Assembly: GCA_017849435.1 (NCBI GenBank)
Contig: JAFIGY010000019.1
Coordinates: forward strand, 248,001 to 312,000
Length of the DNA stretch: 64,000 nucleotides
Direction: 5' to 3'
Source: Chitinophaga niabensis
GTDB lineage: Bacteria > Bacteroidota > Bacteroidia > Chitinophagales > Chitinophagaceae
The position numbers and the translations under genes are program-made. The notes beneath the pieces are model-generated. The model ran no database searches. It had not been told where the DNA came from and was given only the letters and a program-made list of their open reading frames with translations. Positions 33,997-41,978 of this stretch are shown here, in pieces. Position 1 is the first letter of the stretch. Every line of letters begins with the position of its first letter.

Positions 33997-34419
33997 TTAA
34001 TTCGCTTCCGTATATTTCTTGAAGTTATCCAGGATCGCCTGCCAGCCGCTCTGCTGCATTTCAACAGGGTTGAGCTCTTCCGCATCAAAGGTTTCCACTA
34101 TTTTCGTGGTTTTGCCATCTGTGGAAAAACGGATGGATACCTGGCGGCCGTCGCCCATCGTATATTCGATCAGCTCATGCGGTTTCACAAGATCATATAT
34201 CCCTCCGAAATCGAAGCCGAAGCTGCCGTCCTTTGCTTCCATCCTGGAAAAGAACTTACCGCCGGTACGCGGATCGTTCTCAGCGCGCGGCGTATGCCAG
34301 TCGTCAGAAGCGCTGCACCATTTCACGATATCTTCCGGTGCGTTCCAGGTTTTCCATACTTTTTCCACAGGTGCATTGATATTGCTTTCTACGGTGATCT
34401 TTGTTTTGTTAGCAGCCAT
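33997..34419 (-). CDS. SRPBCC/AHSA1-domain protein
   Basis: 140 residues, START-like fold: KITVESNINAPVEKVWKTW at the N-terminus and a C-terminal helix following IVETFDAEELNPVEMQQSGWQAILDNFKKY. The family binds hydrophobic ligands or acts as Hsp90 co-chaperone-like proteins; specific role unknown. It often appears together with YCII and RibD_C proteins near ECF42 sigma factors, as here, though on the opposite strand. Confidence 0.88.
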   Translation of the reverse strand: MAANKTKITVESNINAPVEKVWKTWNAPEDIVKWCSASDDWHTPRAENDPRTGGKFFSRMEAKDGSFGFDFGGIYDLVKPHELIEYTMGDGRQVSIRFSTDGKTTKIVETFDAEELNPVEMQQSGWQAILDNFKKYTEAN

Positions 34420-34556
34420 TTTTTCGTTTTTTAAGTGTTAAGAATATTATTTGGTTTGACGATACAAACTTACACCAAGTAACAATAAACCGGAATGTGC
34501 AAAAACGACAATTAGAAGGGGATTTTGCGACCTGGATTCCTTAAATTGGTATCTGC

Positions 34557-35177
34557 ATGAAAAAACAACATTGGGTGTTAACACCCGTATTCGGTACGCT
34601 CCTTTTCATTGCCCTGTATATCACCGCTACCCTGCTTTATCCCGGCGGATCGCAGGTGGATGCACAGTCGCCAGGCTTCAGCTGGATGAACAACTATTGG
34701 TGTAACCTGCTGAACGAATACGCTGTTAACGGACAGTATAATCCCGCAAAACCCGTAGCCATTGCAGGCATGCTCACCCTCTGCATCACCCTCGCCGTAT
34801 TCTGGTATCTTTTTCCGCTCTATATTAAAGCCGCAAAAGCCAGCAGATCAGTGATCCAGGGCTCAGGTATCCTGTCTATGGTGATCATCCTCTTCCTGTT
34901 CACCGGCATGCATGATATGGTGATCAACCTCGCTTCCCTGTTCGGACTGATCGCATTACTCGGGGTTTTTCTGGAGCTTTACAGGAACCGGTGGTACGGA
35001 TTGTGCTGGTTCGGGATTTTCAACCTGCTGCTGGTGGCGCTTAATAATTACGTATATTATACAGAAGGTTTCATTACGTACCTGCCCCTTATTCAAAAGA
35101 TCAGCTTCGCTTCTTTTCTGCTATGGTTCTGCTGGATCGATGTGCGGTTATACCGGATGTCGGTTTTTTCCAATTAA
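34557..35177 (+). CDS. Integral membrane protein, unknown function
   Basis: 206 residues with about six membrane helices (VFGTLLFIALYITATLLY, VAIAGMLTLCITLAVFWYLF, GILSMVIILFLFTG, LASLFGLIALLGVFLEL, LCWFGIFNLLLVALNN, ISFASFLLWFCWIDV). The helix plan and length recall DUF998-type proteins, but I cannot confirm the family. The loop after the first helix (QSPGFSWMNNYWCNLLNEY) resembles the aromatic loop seen in that group. Single gene with no clear operon partner. Confidence 0.65.
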   Translation: MKKQHWVLTPVFGTLLFIALYITATLLYPGGSQVDAQSPGFSWMNNYWCNLLNEYAVNGQYNPAKPVAIAGMLTLCITLAVFWYLFPLYIKAAKASRSVIQGSGILSMVIILFLFTGMHDMVINLASLFGLIALLGVFLELYRNRWYGLCWFGIFNLLLVALNNYVYYTEGFITYLPLIQKISFASFLLWFCWIDVRLYRMSVFSN

Positions 35178-35298
35178 GCCCTGGCACCACCCCAACACCC
35201 CTGATCATTTGTTTAACGATTATTTTCCCTTGCAGATGCACTACGCTAACTTCTCAGGCTGTATTTTTACACGACTGCAATAAAGCGCAGGTATTATC

Positions 35299-35880
35299 AT
35301 GAAGAGCGTTTCAGTTTTCTGCGGATCCAGTTCCGGAACAGATCCGATCTATGCCGGAGAGGCAGCCACACTTGGACAAACACTGGCGGAAAGAGGGATA
35401 GAGCTGATATATGGCGGAGCAAAAGTAGGTCTGATGGGCGCTGTAGCCGATGGCGCACTGCGCGCCGGTGGAAAAGTGACGGGCATACTCCCCTATTTCC
35501 TGCAGCAAAAAGAGATTGCGCATGAAGGGCTCACCGATCTCATTCTTGTGGAAAGCATGCATGAAAGGAAACTCAAAATGCATGAGCTTTCCAATGGCGT
35601 GATCGCGCTTCCCGGAGGGTTCGGCACCATGGAAGAACTCTTCGAGATGCTCACCTGGGCACAACTTGGACTACATACCAAACCCATCGCGCTATTAAAT
35701 ACGGGCGGTTTCTATGATAGTCTCGGTGCTTTGATGCAAACCATGACCGAGAAAGCATTCCTCAAAAGAACGCATCATGATATGGTGATCATCAGCGATC
35801 ATATCGAAGAGCTGCTTTCAAAGATGGAAGCATATATAGCACCGCCTTCCCCCAAATGGATCACGCCACGCACCACATAG
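35299..35880 (+). CDS. LOG-family protein (cytokinin riboside phosphoribohydrolase-like, TIGR00730)
   Basis: 193-residue Rossmann-fold protein. Family hallmark PGGFGTMEELFEMLTWAQLG near residues 100-120, preceded by the nucleotide region MHERKLKMHELSNGVIALPGG; both Arg and Glu catalytic residues of the LOG family (R in HERK, E in GTMEE) are present. Known members release the base from AMP-type or cytokinin monophosphates. Length normal. Whether it makes cytokinins or only salvages AMP cannot be told. Confidence 0.92.
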   Translation: MKSVSVFCGSSSGTDPIYAGEAATLGQTLAERGIELIYGGAKVGLMGAVADGALRAGGKVTGILPYFLQQKEIAHEGLTDLILVESMHERKLKMHELSNGVIALPGGFGTMEELFEMLTWAQLGLHTKPIALLNTGGFYDSLGALMQTMTEKAFLKRTHHDMVIISDHIEELLSKMEAYIAPPSPKWITPRTT

Positions 35881-35927
35881 GGTCCGGTTTGGGATCAGGG
35901 AGCATATTCATAATCATTTTGATCGAA

Positions 35928-36614
35928 CTATTTTTCAAGTTGTTGGGTAACTACTTTTGCCATTTCCTTAGAGCTGAAAGGATTTTGCCCTGTGATCAGA
36001 TTGCCATCCACCACTACGTTTGAAGTCATCGGGATAAAAGCTTTTTTCAAATCGGCGCCACGTGCTTTAATGGCGGCTTCCAAATTGAAAGGCACTTCTC
36101 TTTTTCGCCTCGCAATGGTTTCCTCAAACCAATCGAAGCCGGTCATTGATTTTCCTTTGATTAAATAGTCATTATTGGAAAGTTTTACATTCAGTAAGCC
36201 CCCTACACCATGACAAATAGCGGCTACCATCTTTCTGCTTTCGTATTGGTGACTGACGATGAACTGGATATTGATATCGTCCGGAAAATCGTACATCGTA
36301 GCATGCCCGCCTGCCAGGTACACACAGTCAAAACTGTCTCTTTTTACTTCTTCCAAACTTTTAGAATGATTCAGTTCATCCATAAATGCAGGGCTTTCAT
36401 AATAGCCTTTGGAAATTTTATCCAATACCCATGGTTTCAGGCTTTCCGGATCAATGGGCACTTCGCCGCCTTTCGGGCTTGCAATCGTTATATCCCATCC
36501 TTTTCCCTTTGCTGCGTGATAAATGTGCGTGAGCTCGCTCAGCCACAAACCTGTTTTCAGCCTGCCGCTTGCATACTTATCTATATTGGTAACTATCAAT
36601 AAGATTTTTTTCAT
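35928..36614 (-). CDS. DJ-1/PfpI-type class I glutamine amidotransferase-like protein
   Basis: 228 residues. The nucleophile elbow AAICHGVGGLL holds the catalytic Cys near residue 134, preceded by the Glu/His region (GGHATMYDFPDD) found in Hsp31/PfpI proteins that act as glyoxalases, chaperones or proteases. Starts the AT-rich segment and faces the LOG gene convergently across 47 bases. Upstream on the same strand is a decayed AraC gene. Confidence 0.9.
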   Translation of the reverse strand: MKKILLIVTNIDKYASGRLKTGLWLSELTHIYHAAKGKGWDITIASPKGGEVPIDPESLKPWVLDKISKGYYESPAFMDELNHSKSLEEVKRDSFDCVYLAGGHATMYDFPDDINIQFIVSHQYESRKMVAAICHGVGGLLNVKLSNNDYLIKGKSMTGFDWFEETIARRKREVPFNLEAAIKARGADLKKAFIPMTSNVVVDGNLITGQNPFSSKEMAKVVTQQLEK

Positions 36615-36679
36615 CGCTTTGAAATTTTATTTTTAGGGTTGGTTGAAATTGTATTCATCAATTAAATGAAGCTCCCCTG

Positions 36680-37122
36680 CTACAAATTGCACTGTTGGGA
36701 TTCCTTTTGCAGGCAATTGTTTACGGAAAAATATCCGTAATCTTTTATTTTGGAAGCCAAAGCATACCCTTGTAAAAAGTCGGGATGCACCACGAATACA
36801 AATCCTTTAACATCGTTCAGCAATACATCTTCAAACTGTAATACCTGATGCGGAGCGATGAAGTGCATAATGCCTTCGTCAAAATCGTAATACTGCTGAC
36901 CATATTTGCATTTCCCACCGGCACAATCCTTCTTTAAAGCAACTACATAAAAATCTGTGGTAACGGCGCTGAGAATGGTTCCGGCTCCAGTTTCATATCA
37001 TCAAAATTAAATACACTGATGAGGGGGTTTGAAGGCTTCTTCAAACCTAAAAACTGATGCAAAGCACTAATGGACGAAACTTTTACCGGGGCTTTCATTT
37101 GTTGATGTTCTGATTTATACAT
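36680..37122 (-). pseudogene. Truncated, frameshifted AraC-family regulator (N-terminal domain only)
   Basis: Reading the minus strand from ATG 37122 gives MYKSEHQQMKAPVKVSSISA and continues to a stop near 36945; the frame must shift once (near 36965) to continue as TTDFYVVALKKDCAGGKC, then YYDFDEGIMHFIAPHQVLQF and FVVHPDFLQGYALASKI, ending at 36680. The assembled sequence is the cupin-like sensor half of AraC regulators common in Bacteroidota. The HTH half is absent: the next region reads straight into the PfpI upstream gap. Both lesions indicate a dead gene in the AT-rich block. Confidence 0.75.
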
Positions 37123-37138
37123 TGCAAAAATACCTCTT

Positions 37139-38077
37139 TTATTTCTGTAATGAAAGTTGCTCGTTCTTCATCTGTCCTATCCCTTGTTTGTAAGTAGTTA
37201 CATTAAAATCCGGAAAACGGTTTCTGAATTTTGAATCGTCAAACACATTATCGTGTTCGTATCTCGGAAGCAATTCCTGTAACTCTTTTATCCTGTCATT
37301 AAATCTTGCAACAATTTTGAAAACAAATTTCGGAACAATGGAATATTTTAGTTCTTTTTCATAAATGGTGGAAGCCAAAGCAATGAATTGTTTATACGTT
37401 GGATGGCTTTCATCAACAGGCAAATGCCAGGTTTGTCCGAAAGCATCGGGGGTGTTTCCAATCAATGCGGTTGCCCTGCTTGCATCGGGTGTCCAAATCA
37501 AACTCCTCTTTTTTGTATCACTTAATGGCACTTTCAGTTTTTTGCCTTCTTTGATGTTGTTAAAAATTAACGTGTTGGTAATGCTTTGCGTTTTCCCCGG
37601 ACCGTAAAATTCGGGGGCACGGCAAATAACGGCTTCCAGTTCACCCGACTGCATTTCCCTCAATACCATTTCTGCCATTTCTCTTCTTACTTTTCCCTTT
37701 CTGCCAACAGGTTCAAAAATTGTTTCTTCCCTCAAAACCCTACCGTCCTGCGGATACATATAGGTATTGTCGAAAAACACCAGTTTCGCCCCGTTGATCT
37801 TACAGGCGTCAATTACGTTTCTCAGAATCAATGGGAACTGTTTTTCCCATAAATCGGAACTTACCGGAAGTCCTAATGTGAAATAGGCAATTTCGCTGCC
37901 TTTCACCGCTTCTATTGCTTTCTCTTTAATGGATAAGTCAGCAGAAAAAACTTCATCGGTATCGTTTACTTTGGTTGCACCACGACTTACAATTCTGATG
38001 TTGGAAGTAAAATTTCTTTTCAGCTCTCTTGCAAGTTCTTCGCCAATCTGCCCATTGGCTCCTAATATGGTTTGCAT
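37139..38077 (-). CDS. NAD-dependent epimerase/dehydratase family protein
   Basis: 312 residues. Begins directly with the dinucleotide motif ILGANGQIGEELARELKR (GxxGxxG). The region FFDNTYMYPQDGRVLREE holds the Tyr/Lys-like positions of the extended SDR fold, though a canonical YxxxK is not obvious. Probably uses NAD(P) to modify a nucleotide-linked or small ketone substrate; not specified. Its start lies 60 bases from the aldehyde dehydrogenase remnant upstream and its stop 16 bases from the AraC remnant. Confidence 0.85.
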   Translation of the reverse strand: MQTILGANGQIGEELARELKRNFTSNIRIVSRGATKVNDTDEVFSADLSIKEKAIEAVKGSEIAYFTLGLPVSSDLWEKQFPLILRNVIDACKINGAKLVFFDNTYMYPQDGRVLREETIFEPVGRKGKVRREMAEMVLREMQSGELEAVICRAPEFYGPGKTQSITNTLIFNNIKEGKKLKVPLSDTKKRSLIWTPDASRATALIGNTPDAFGQTWHLPVDESHPTYKQFIALASTIYEKELKYSIVPKFVFKIVARFNDRIKELQELLPRYEHDNVFDDSKFRNRFPDFNVTTYKQGIGQMKNEQLSLQK

Positions 38078-38123
38078 AATTTGAATTTTGTATTACATTG
38101 TTCTTTTGAGCCATTTCATCTTT

Positions 38124-38280
38124 CTAATAACAAGGAAAAGCGATACAGGTTTGTCCGCCTTTTAAGAATTGCCCCCAGACCAAACGCATGCAGCCACTTC
38201 CAAATCAGCTGTTTGTGCAACGATGGTGGGCGGTTTTCCACCCAATTCAAGCACCACCGGAACCAGATTTTTTCAGCAGT
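38124..38280 (-). pseudogene. Aldehyde dehydrogenase fragment (remnant)
   Basis: The minus strand from about 38277 reads AEKNLVPVVLELGGKPPTIV and AQTADLEVAACVW, the conserved ELGGKSP block of aldehyde dehydrogenases. One base-shift later the frame continues GQFLKGGQTCIAFPCY, which holds the catalytic Cys block (FxNxGQxC), then stops. Only about 50 codons of a roughly 450-codon gene remain. It marks deletion of a larger gene between the epimerase and cupin genes. Confidence 0.7.
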
Positions 38281-38616
38281 ACTATAATCATTTTATATGG
38301 CAAAATTACAAAGTATAAATTCTGCAGGAGTATCCCGATTAAGGGAAGTTGTAACAGAATATCGGTAGTAACATCGTCCAGCCTTCATAGGGAGAAGAAG
38401 GTTGGTTAGAAGTAAATGGGATGACTACAATGTATTAGTCAAATAGCGTAAAAGATTAGAAATTACTCTTTTTAAAAAAAGTCGGAGTTCGATATCGATT
38501 CCCACGATAAAGCGAAAAAGCACTGCTGTTCAGTAAGGAGCTATTTTCAGGTCGTCTGCTTTGTTGACTTGCAGTAACTTTTCGGACGAGAATTTTATAG
38601 ATGTTGTGCGCACGGT
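38281..38616. other. Non-coding gap (336 bases) with weak hairpin and direct-repeat copy
   Basis: No convincing gene. The interval includes AAAAAGCACTGCTGTTCAGT at 38515-38534, a 19-of-20 copy of 41694-41713. On the minus strand it forms a weak stem followed by five T and could end the cupin transcript. A short T-arm-like string (GGAGTTCGATATCGATTCCC, 38484-38503) lies just before it; it cannot be called a tRNA. Confidence 0.5.
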
Positions 38617-39012
38617 TCATTTTCTGTATTGCGCTGCACTTACTTTTTCCATCCAGGTTACTACAGAGCCATTTACTTCTTCCTGTATGGCTATGTGACT
38701 CATCGCTTTGTTGGGAGATGCACCGTGCCAGTGCTTTTCGTTAGGTTCAAAGAAAATGACATCCCCGGGATGTATTTCCTGAATACCCTCGCCTTCTTTT
38801 TGTACCCAACCTAATCCTGAAACAACAATGAGTGTTTGACCTGCAGGGTGCGTGTGCCACGCTGTTCTTGCACCGGGTTCAAAAGTAACCAATGCCCCGG
38901 CTCCCTTGTTAGCTGCCTGTTTCGCAAACAGAGGATCTATTCTTACGCTTCCGGTAAACCAGTCTTGGTCTCCTTTTATTGATGGCTGTGTGCCGTTTTT
39001 GATGATATTCAT
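38617..39012 (-). CDS. Cupin-domain protein
   Basis: 131 residues with one conserved cupin barrel. First motif [21 protein letters not shown] (His-x-His...) and second motif [20 protein letters not shown] give the usual metal ligands. Small single-domain cupins like this act as carboxymuconolactone-decarboxylase-like or quercetinase-like enzymes or as binding proteins. It is the third gene of a minus-strand operon with the hydrolase (26-base gap) and acetyltransferase. Confidence 0.9.
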   Translation of the reverse strand: MNIIKNGTQPSIKGDQDWFTGSVRIDPLFAKQAANKGAGALVTFEPGARTAWHTHPAGQTLIVVSGLGWVQKEGEGIQEIHPGDVIFFEPNEKHWHGASPNKAMSHIAIQEEVNGSVVTWMEKVSAAQYRK

Positions 39013-39038
39013 AATTATTTCATTTATTGCTAACGCTT

Positions 39039-40097
39039 CTATTCTAGATGTTGTTTGAAAAATGTTTCCAGCTTCTCAAAAGGAATTTTATCCATTTGGT
39101 CATACATGTCCACATGAACAGCCTTTGGGATTATCATCAGTTCTTTCGGTTCTGTTGCGGCTTTAAACGCATCTTCGCTGAAATACCTGGAGTGTGCATT
39201 TTCTCCTGCGATCAAGAGCATTGGGCGAGGAGCAATTTCTTTGATGTAACTAAGAATAGGCATATTCATGAAGGACAACGCATTCGTAGCTGTCCACGAA
39301 CCATTTGAATTAATGGAACGTGGATGGAAGCCCCGCTTAGTTTTGTAATAGGAAAAATAATCTTTCACAAACTGGGGCTCGTTGCCGTGAATTTTTTCGG
39401 GTAATCCTTTTGGCGCCAGGGCTGTTGTATTATTCGCAGCATCTTTCCAGCGTTGCTCACCTAATTGTTCTAAAGTGTGGGTACGTTCTTCGGGTGTTGC
39501 GGCGTCAAAATACCCTTTCGACATCACCCTGGTCATATCGTACATACTGGTGGTGGCAACGGCTTTCACACGTTTGTCAACAGCAGTTGCATTCAGGGCA
39601 AAACCTGCAAATCCGCAGATACCGATGATGCCGATTTTATTTCGGTCGATGTTTTTTTGTATGCCAAGAAAATCAACTGCTGCACTAAAATCTTCCGTGT
39701 TAATGTCAGGAGAGGCTACATTGCGGGGCTCTCCACTGCTTTCGCCTGTGTAAGAAGGATCAAATGCCAATGCTGCAAAGCCGCGTTCTGCCATTTGATT
39801 GGCGTACAATCCTGATGATTGTTCTTTCACCGCACCAAATGGGCCGCTGATGGCAATGGCTGCCAAATTATTACTACTGCTGTCTTTGGGTAAATATAAA
39901 TCTGCTGAAATGGTTATACCATAACGGTTTTTAAAGCTCACTTTTTTGCGGATCACTTTATTGCTCAATTGAAAAGTGTATTGTTCTACAGAAACTGTTG
40001 GGTTCATTTTGTTGGATTTTTGATTGTTTGTTTGCCCTGTGCAATATTGCCCTAAAAGCATAAATGTTGCAACTGCTATAACGGATATGCTTCTCAT
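39039..40097 (-). CDS. Exported alpha/beta hydrolase with Cys in the nucleophile elbow
   Basis: 352 residues, signal peptide at the N-terminus ([19 protein letters not shown]). The alpha/beta hydrolase core includes [27 protein letters not shown] and [14 protein letters not shown], where the elbow has Cys (GICGF) instead of the usual Ser, as in dienelactone-hydrolase-like members. Probable acid and His are in [13 protein letters not shown] and [11 protein letters not shown]. The second gene of the operon, 12 bases after the acetyltransferase stop. Substrate unknown. Confidence 0.88.
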   Translation of the reverse strand: MRSISVIAVATFMLLGQYCTGQTNNQKSNKMNPTVSVEQYTFQLSNKVIRKKVSFKNRYGITISADLYLPKDSSSNNLAAIAISGPFGAVKEQSSGLYANQMAERGFAALAFDPSYTGESSGEPRNVASPDINTEDFSAAVDFLGIQKNIDRNKIGIIGICGFAGFALNATAVDKRVKAVATTSMYDMTRVMSKGYFDAATPEERTHTLEQLGEQRWKDAANNTTALAPKGLPEKIHGNEPQFVKDYFSYYKTKRGFHPRSINSNGSWTATNALSFMNMPILSYIKEIAPRPMLLIAGENAHSRYFSEDAFKAATEPKELMIIPKAVHVDMYDQMDKIPFEKLETFFKQHLE

Positions 40098-40109
40098 AGA
40101 GTTTCTGTT

Positions 40110-40673
40110 TTATATTGATCTGATAATTTTCGCCGGAATACCTGCCACTACAGCGTTTGCAGGCACATCCCTGGTTACCACGGCACCGGCAGCAATCACG
40201 GCATTTTCTCCTACGGATATTCCCGGAAGAATAGTGGCGCCAGCACCAATCCAGGCGTTTTGTTTAATGTGAATTTTTCCCGGTACCAGCGATTGCCTTT
40301 CGACAGGAGGTAGTGAATGCCCTTCGGACAATATTTTTACATCAGGACCAACAAGAACATTGTCTTCTATAACGATGCCACCCAATGCCAAAAAAGTGCA
40401 ATTGAAATTGATAAACACATTTTTGCCAATGCTCAAAGCTTTACCATAATTGATATAGAATGGTGGAAATATGGCCACCGTTTCATCAATGGCCGTTCCG
40501 GTAATCTCGCTCAATATTTTTCTGATTTCTTTGGGGTCGGCAGAAGCATTTAATTGTTGTACCAAACGGATAGTAGCGTAAGAGGCTGCTCTCAATTCTT
40601 TTATTTGCGGATGTTGCGGCGCTACGGTTGCTCCATTTTTTAATTCATTGAAAATTGTATCAGCTGTATTCAT
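40110..40673 (-). CDS. Maltose/galactoside O-acetyltransferase-like hexapeptide protein
   Basis: 187 residues from ATG 40673 (an ATG 21 bases upstream is less likely). Left-handed beta-helix repeats occupy the second half ([79 protein letters not shown]), with the loop Asp/His typical of acetyl-CoA-dependent NodL/LacA/Maa enzymes ([12 protein letters not shown]). First gene of the operon; divergent from the AraC regulator gene at 40782 across 108 bases. Confidence 0.9.
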   Translation of the reverse strand: MNTADTIFNELKNGATVAPQHPQIKELRAASYATIRLVQQLNASADPKEIRKILSEITGTAIDETVAIFPPFYINYGKALSIGKNVFINFNCTFLALGGIVIEDNVLVGPDVKILSEGHSLPPVERQSLVPGKIHIKQNAWIGAGATILPGISVGENAVIAAGAVVTRDVPANAVVAGIPAKIIRSI

Positions 40674-40781
40674 TTTGCTTAATTGATGGTACAAAATTAC
40701 AACCGGACGTATTCTTATTTATTACACTATTTACACCAATAATGTCAAATATCACATATCTTAGTAAAAAGGGGTTAGCAG

Positions 40782-41609
40782 ATGGTTACGAATAAACATC
40801 CCCGAATTTTATTATTGGAAGTAACAGGGGAAAGAGATTTTCCGAAAAATTTTTATACGCTGTACCATACGCATTTGTATTGCCATAAGGGCAGTATCGG
40901 TTTTTTATTCAACGATCAGATGATGGAATGCAAAGGCGGACAATTTTTGTTTTGGTTCGCCGAAAGCAGATTGTCGGGTCTTCGATTTTCAAAAAATTTT
41001 AAGGCTGCTGTCCTTTTAGTGGAAAAGGCATTTTTGACGGATAATATCCCCGACCAAAGCTGGAGCATCAATGCACAGTTGCACTCAAGGGCGTATCCGG
41101 TAAAAACGGATATTACTACACAAGACAAAGAAAAAATCCTGACCAATTTCAAGAGGTTGAACGAACGTTTTTTGGAAACCGGCCACCGCTTTTACGAAGA
41201 AGCGTTGAAACTGCAAATGCGATTGTTCATTTTAGAAATGTGGCACACATTTGCCAACGAATATGAGCAACGCAAACACAGCCTGCAAACCGGCACCTTG
41301 TATGAGCGCTTCATACAATTACTCCAACGGTATTGTATGCAGCACCGTGAAGTGCAGTTTTTCAGCAAAGAGCTGAACATTACACCCAAGTATTTAAACC
41401 ATTTGTGTAAAATCCATTCGGGCATTACCGCTTCCGAATGGATACAGCGTCATGCCAAAGAACGTATCATCATTCTGCTGCAAAACAAAAAACTCAATAT
41501 CTCCGAAATTGCCGATGAAATGGAATTCAGCAGCCGTTCATTTTTCACCCGTTACGTAAAAAAACTGTTGGGTGTAACACCTAATGAATACAGGGAACGA
41601 TTGAGGTAA
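40782..41609 (+). CDS. AraC-family transcriptional regulator
   Basis: 275 residues. The N-terminal part is a cupin-like sensor domain (YCHKGSIGFLFNDQMMECKGG), the C-terminal about 95 residues have two HTH motifs (FFSKELNITPKYLNHLCKIH; ISEIADEMEFSSRSFFTRYVKK) and the end LGVTPNEYRERLR. It is divergent from the acetyltransferase-hydrolase-cupin operon and is its likely regulator. A bidirectional terminator lies 85 bases downstream. Confidence 0.92.
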   Translation: MVTNKHPRILLLEVTGERDFPKNFYTLYHTHLYCHKGSIGFLFNDQMMECKGGQFLFWFAESRLSGLRFSKNFKAAVLLVEKAFLTDNIPDQSWSINAQLHSRAYPVKTDITTQDKEKILTNFKRLNERFLETGHRFYEEALKLQMRLFILEMWHTFANEYEQRKHSLQTGTLYERFIQLLQRYCMQHREVQFFSKELNITPKYLNHLCKIHSGITASEWIQRHAKERIIILLQNKKLNISEIADEMEFSSRSFFTRYVKKLLGVTPNEYRERLR

Positions 41610-41673
41610 TGAAAAATATGACGAGAGAGATTTTTGGCGAGTGGTGATAATTATAATTGATAGTATTCGACAT

Positions 41674-41860
41674 CGCATGCTAACTATCATACAAAAAAGC
41701 ACTGATGTTCAGTGCTTTTTATTACTGGCGGGCTGAGAAGGATCACAATCGAACACCTAATTCCATTTTTGACTTTTTTGAAAGGTGTAGAAATTTCATA
41801 ATCAATATCCTCATTGTTAGTGTATCATCTTGTCTGTTTAGTGTACGATGTTAGCATGCG
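41674..41860. repeat. 187-base segment bounded by inverted repeats (MITE-like)
   Basis: CGCATGCTAAC (41674-41684) at the left edge is the exact reverse complement of GTTAGCATGCG (41850-41860) at the right edge. Beyond these 11 bases the arms continue with about seven more matching bases inward, allowing one gap (TATCATACA vs TGTACGAT read in reverse). The interior contains a bidirectional terminator and no gene. Target-site duplication is not clear. It lies in the 369-base gap between the AraC gene and the fucosidase gene. Confidence 0.5.
41694..41719. terminator. Bidirectional rho-independent terminator
   Basis: AAAAAGCACTG-ATGTT-CAGTGCTTTTT: ten-pair stem with a five-base loop and T-tracts on both strands. 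It can end the AraC gene transcript (plus) and the fucosidase operon transcript (minus, stop at 41979). Confidence 0.8.
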
Positions 41861-41978
41861 TTATTCAATGCATCCGCCCTTTACGCAGCACCTATTGCCG
41901 GATAGCGGAAGGCAGGGTGGTCACGCGGTATAGCCACCCTTTACCTTGTCCGGCTACACAGGTAGAAGATTCGTATGG

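Noticed and set aside
38484-38503. T-arm-like string suggesting a tRNA end
   Set aside because: No acceptor or anticodon stem could be built around it.
38515-41713. Attachment sites (attL/attR) of an integrated element
   Set aside because: The two copies are also hairpin terminators and no integrase is present in the block, so the att interpretation is not supported on its own.
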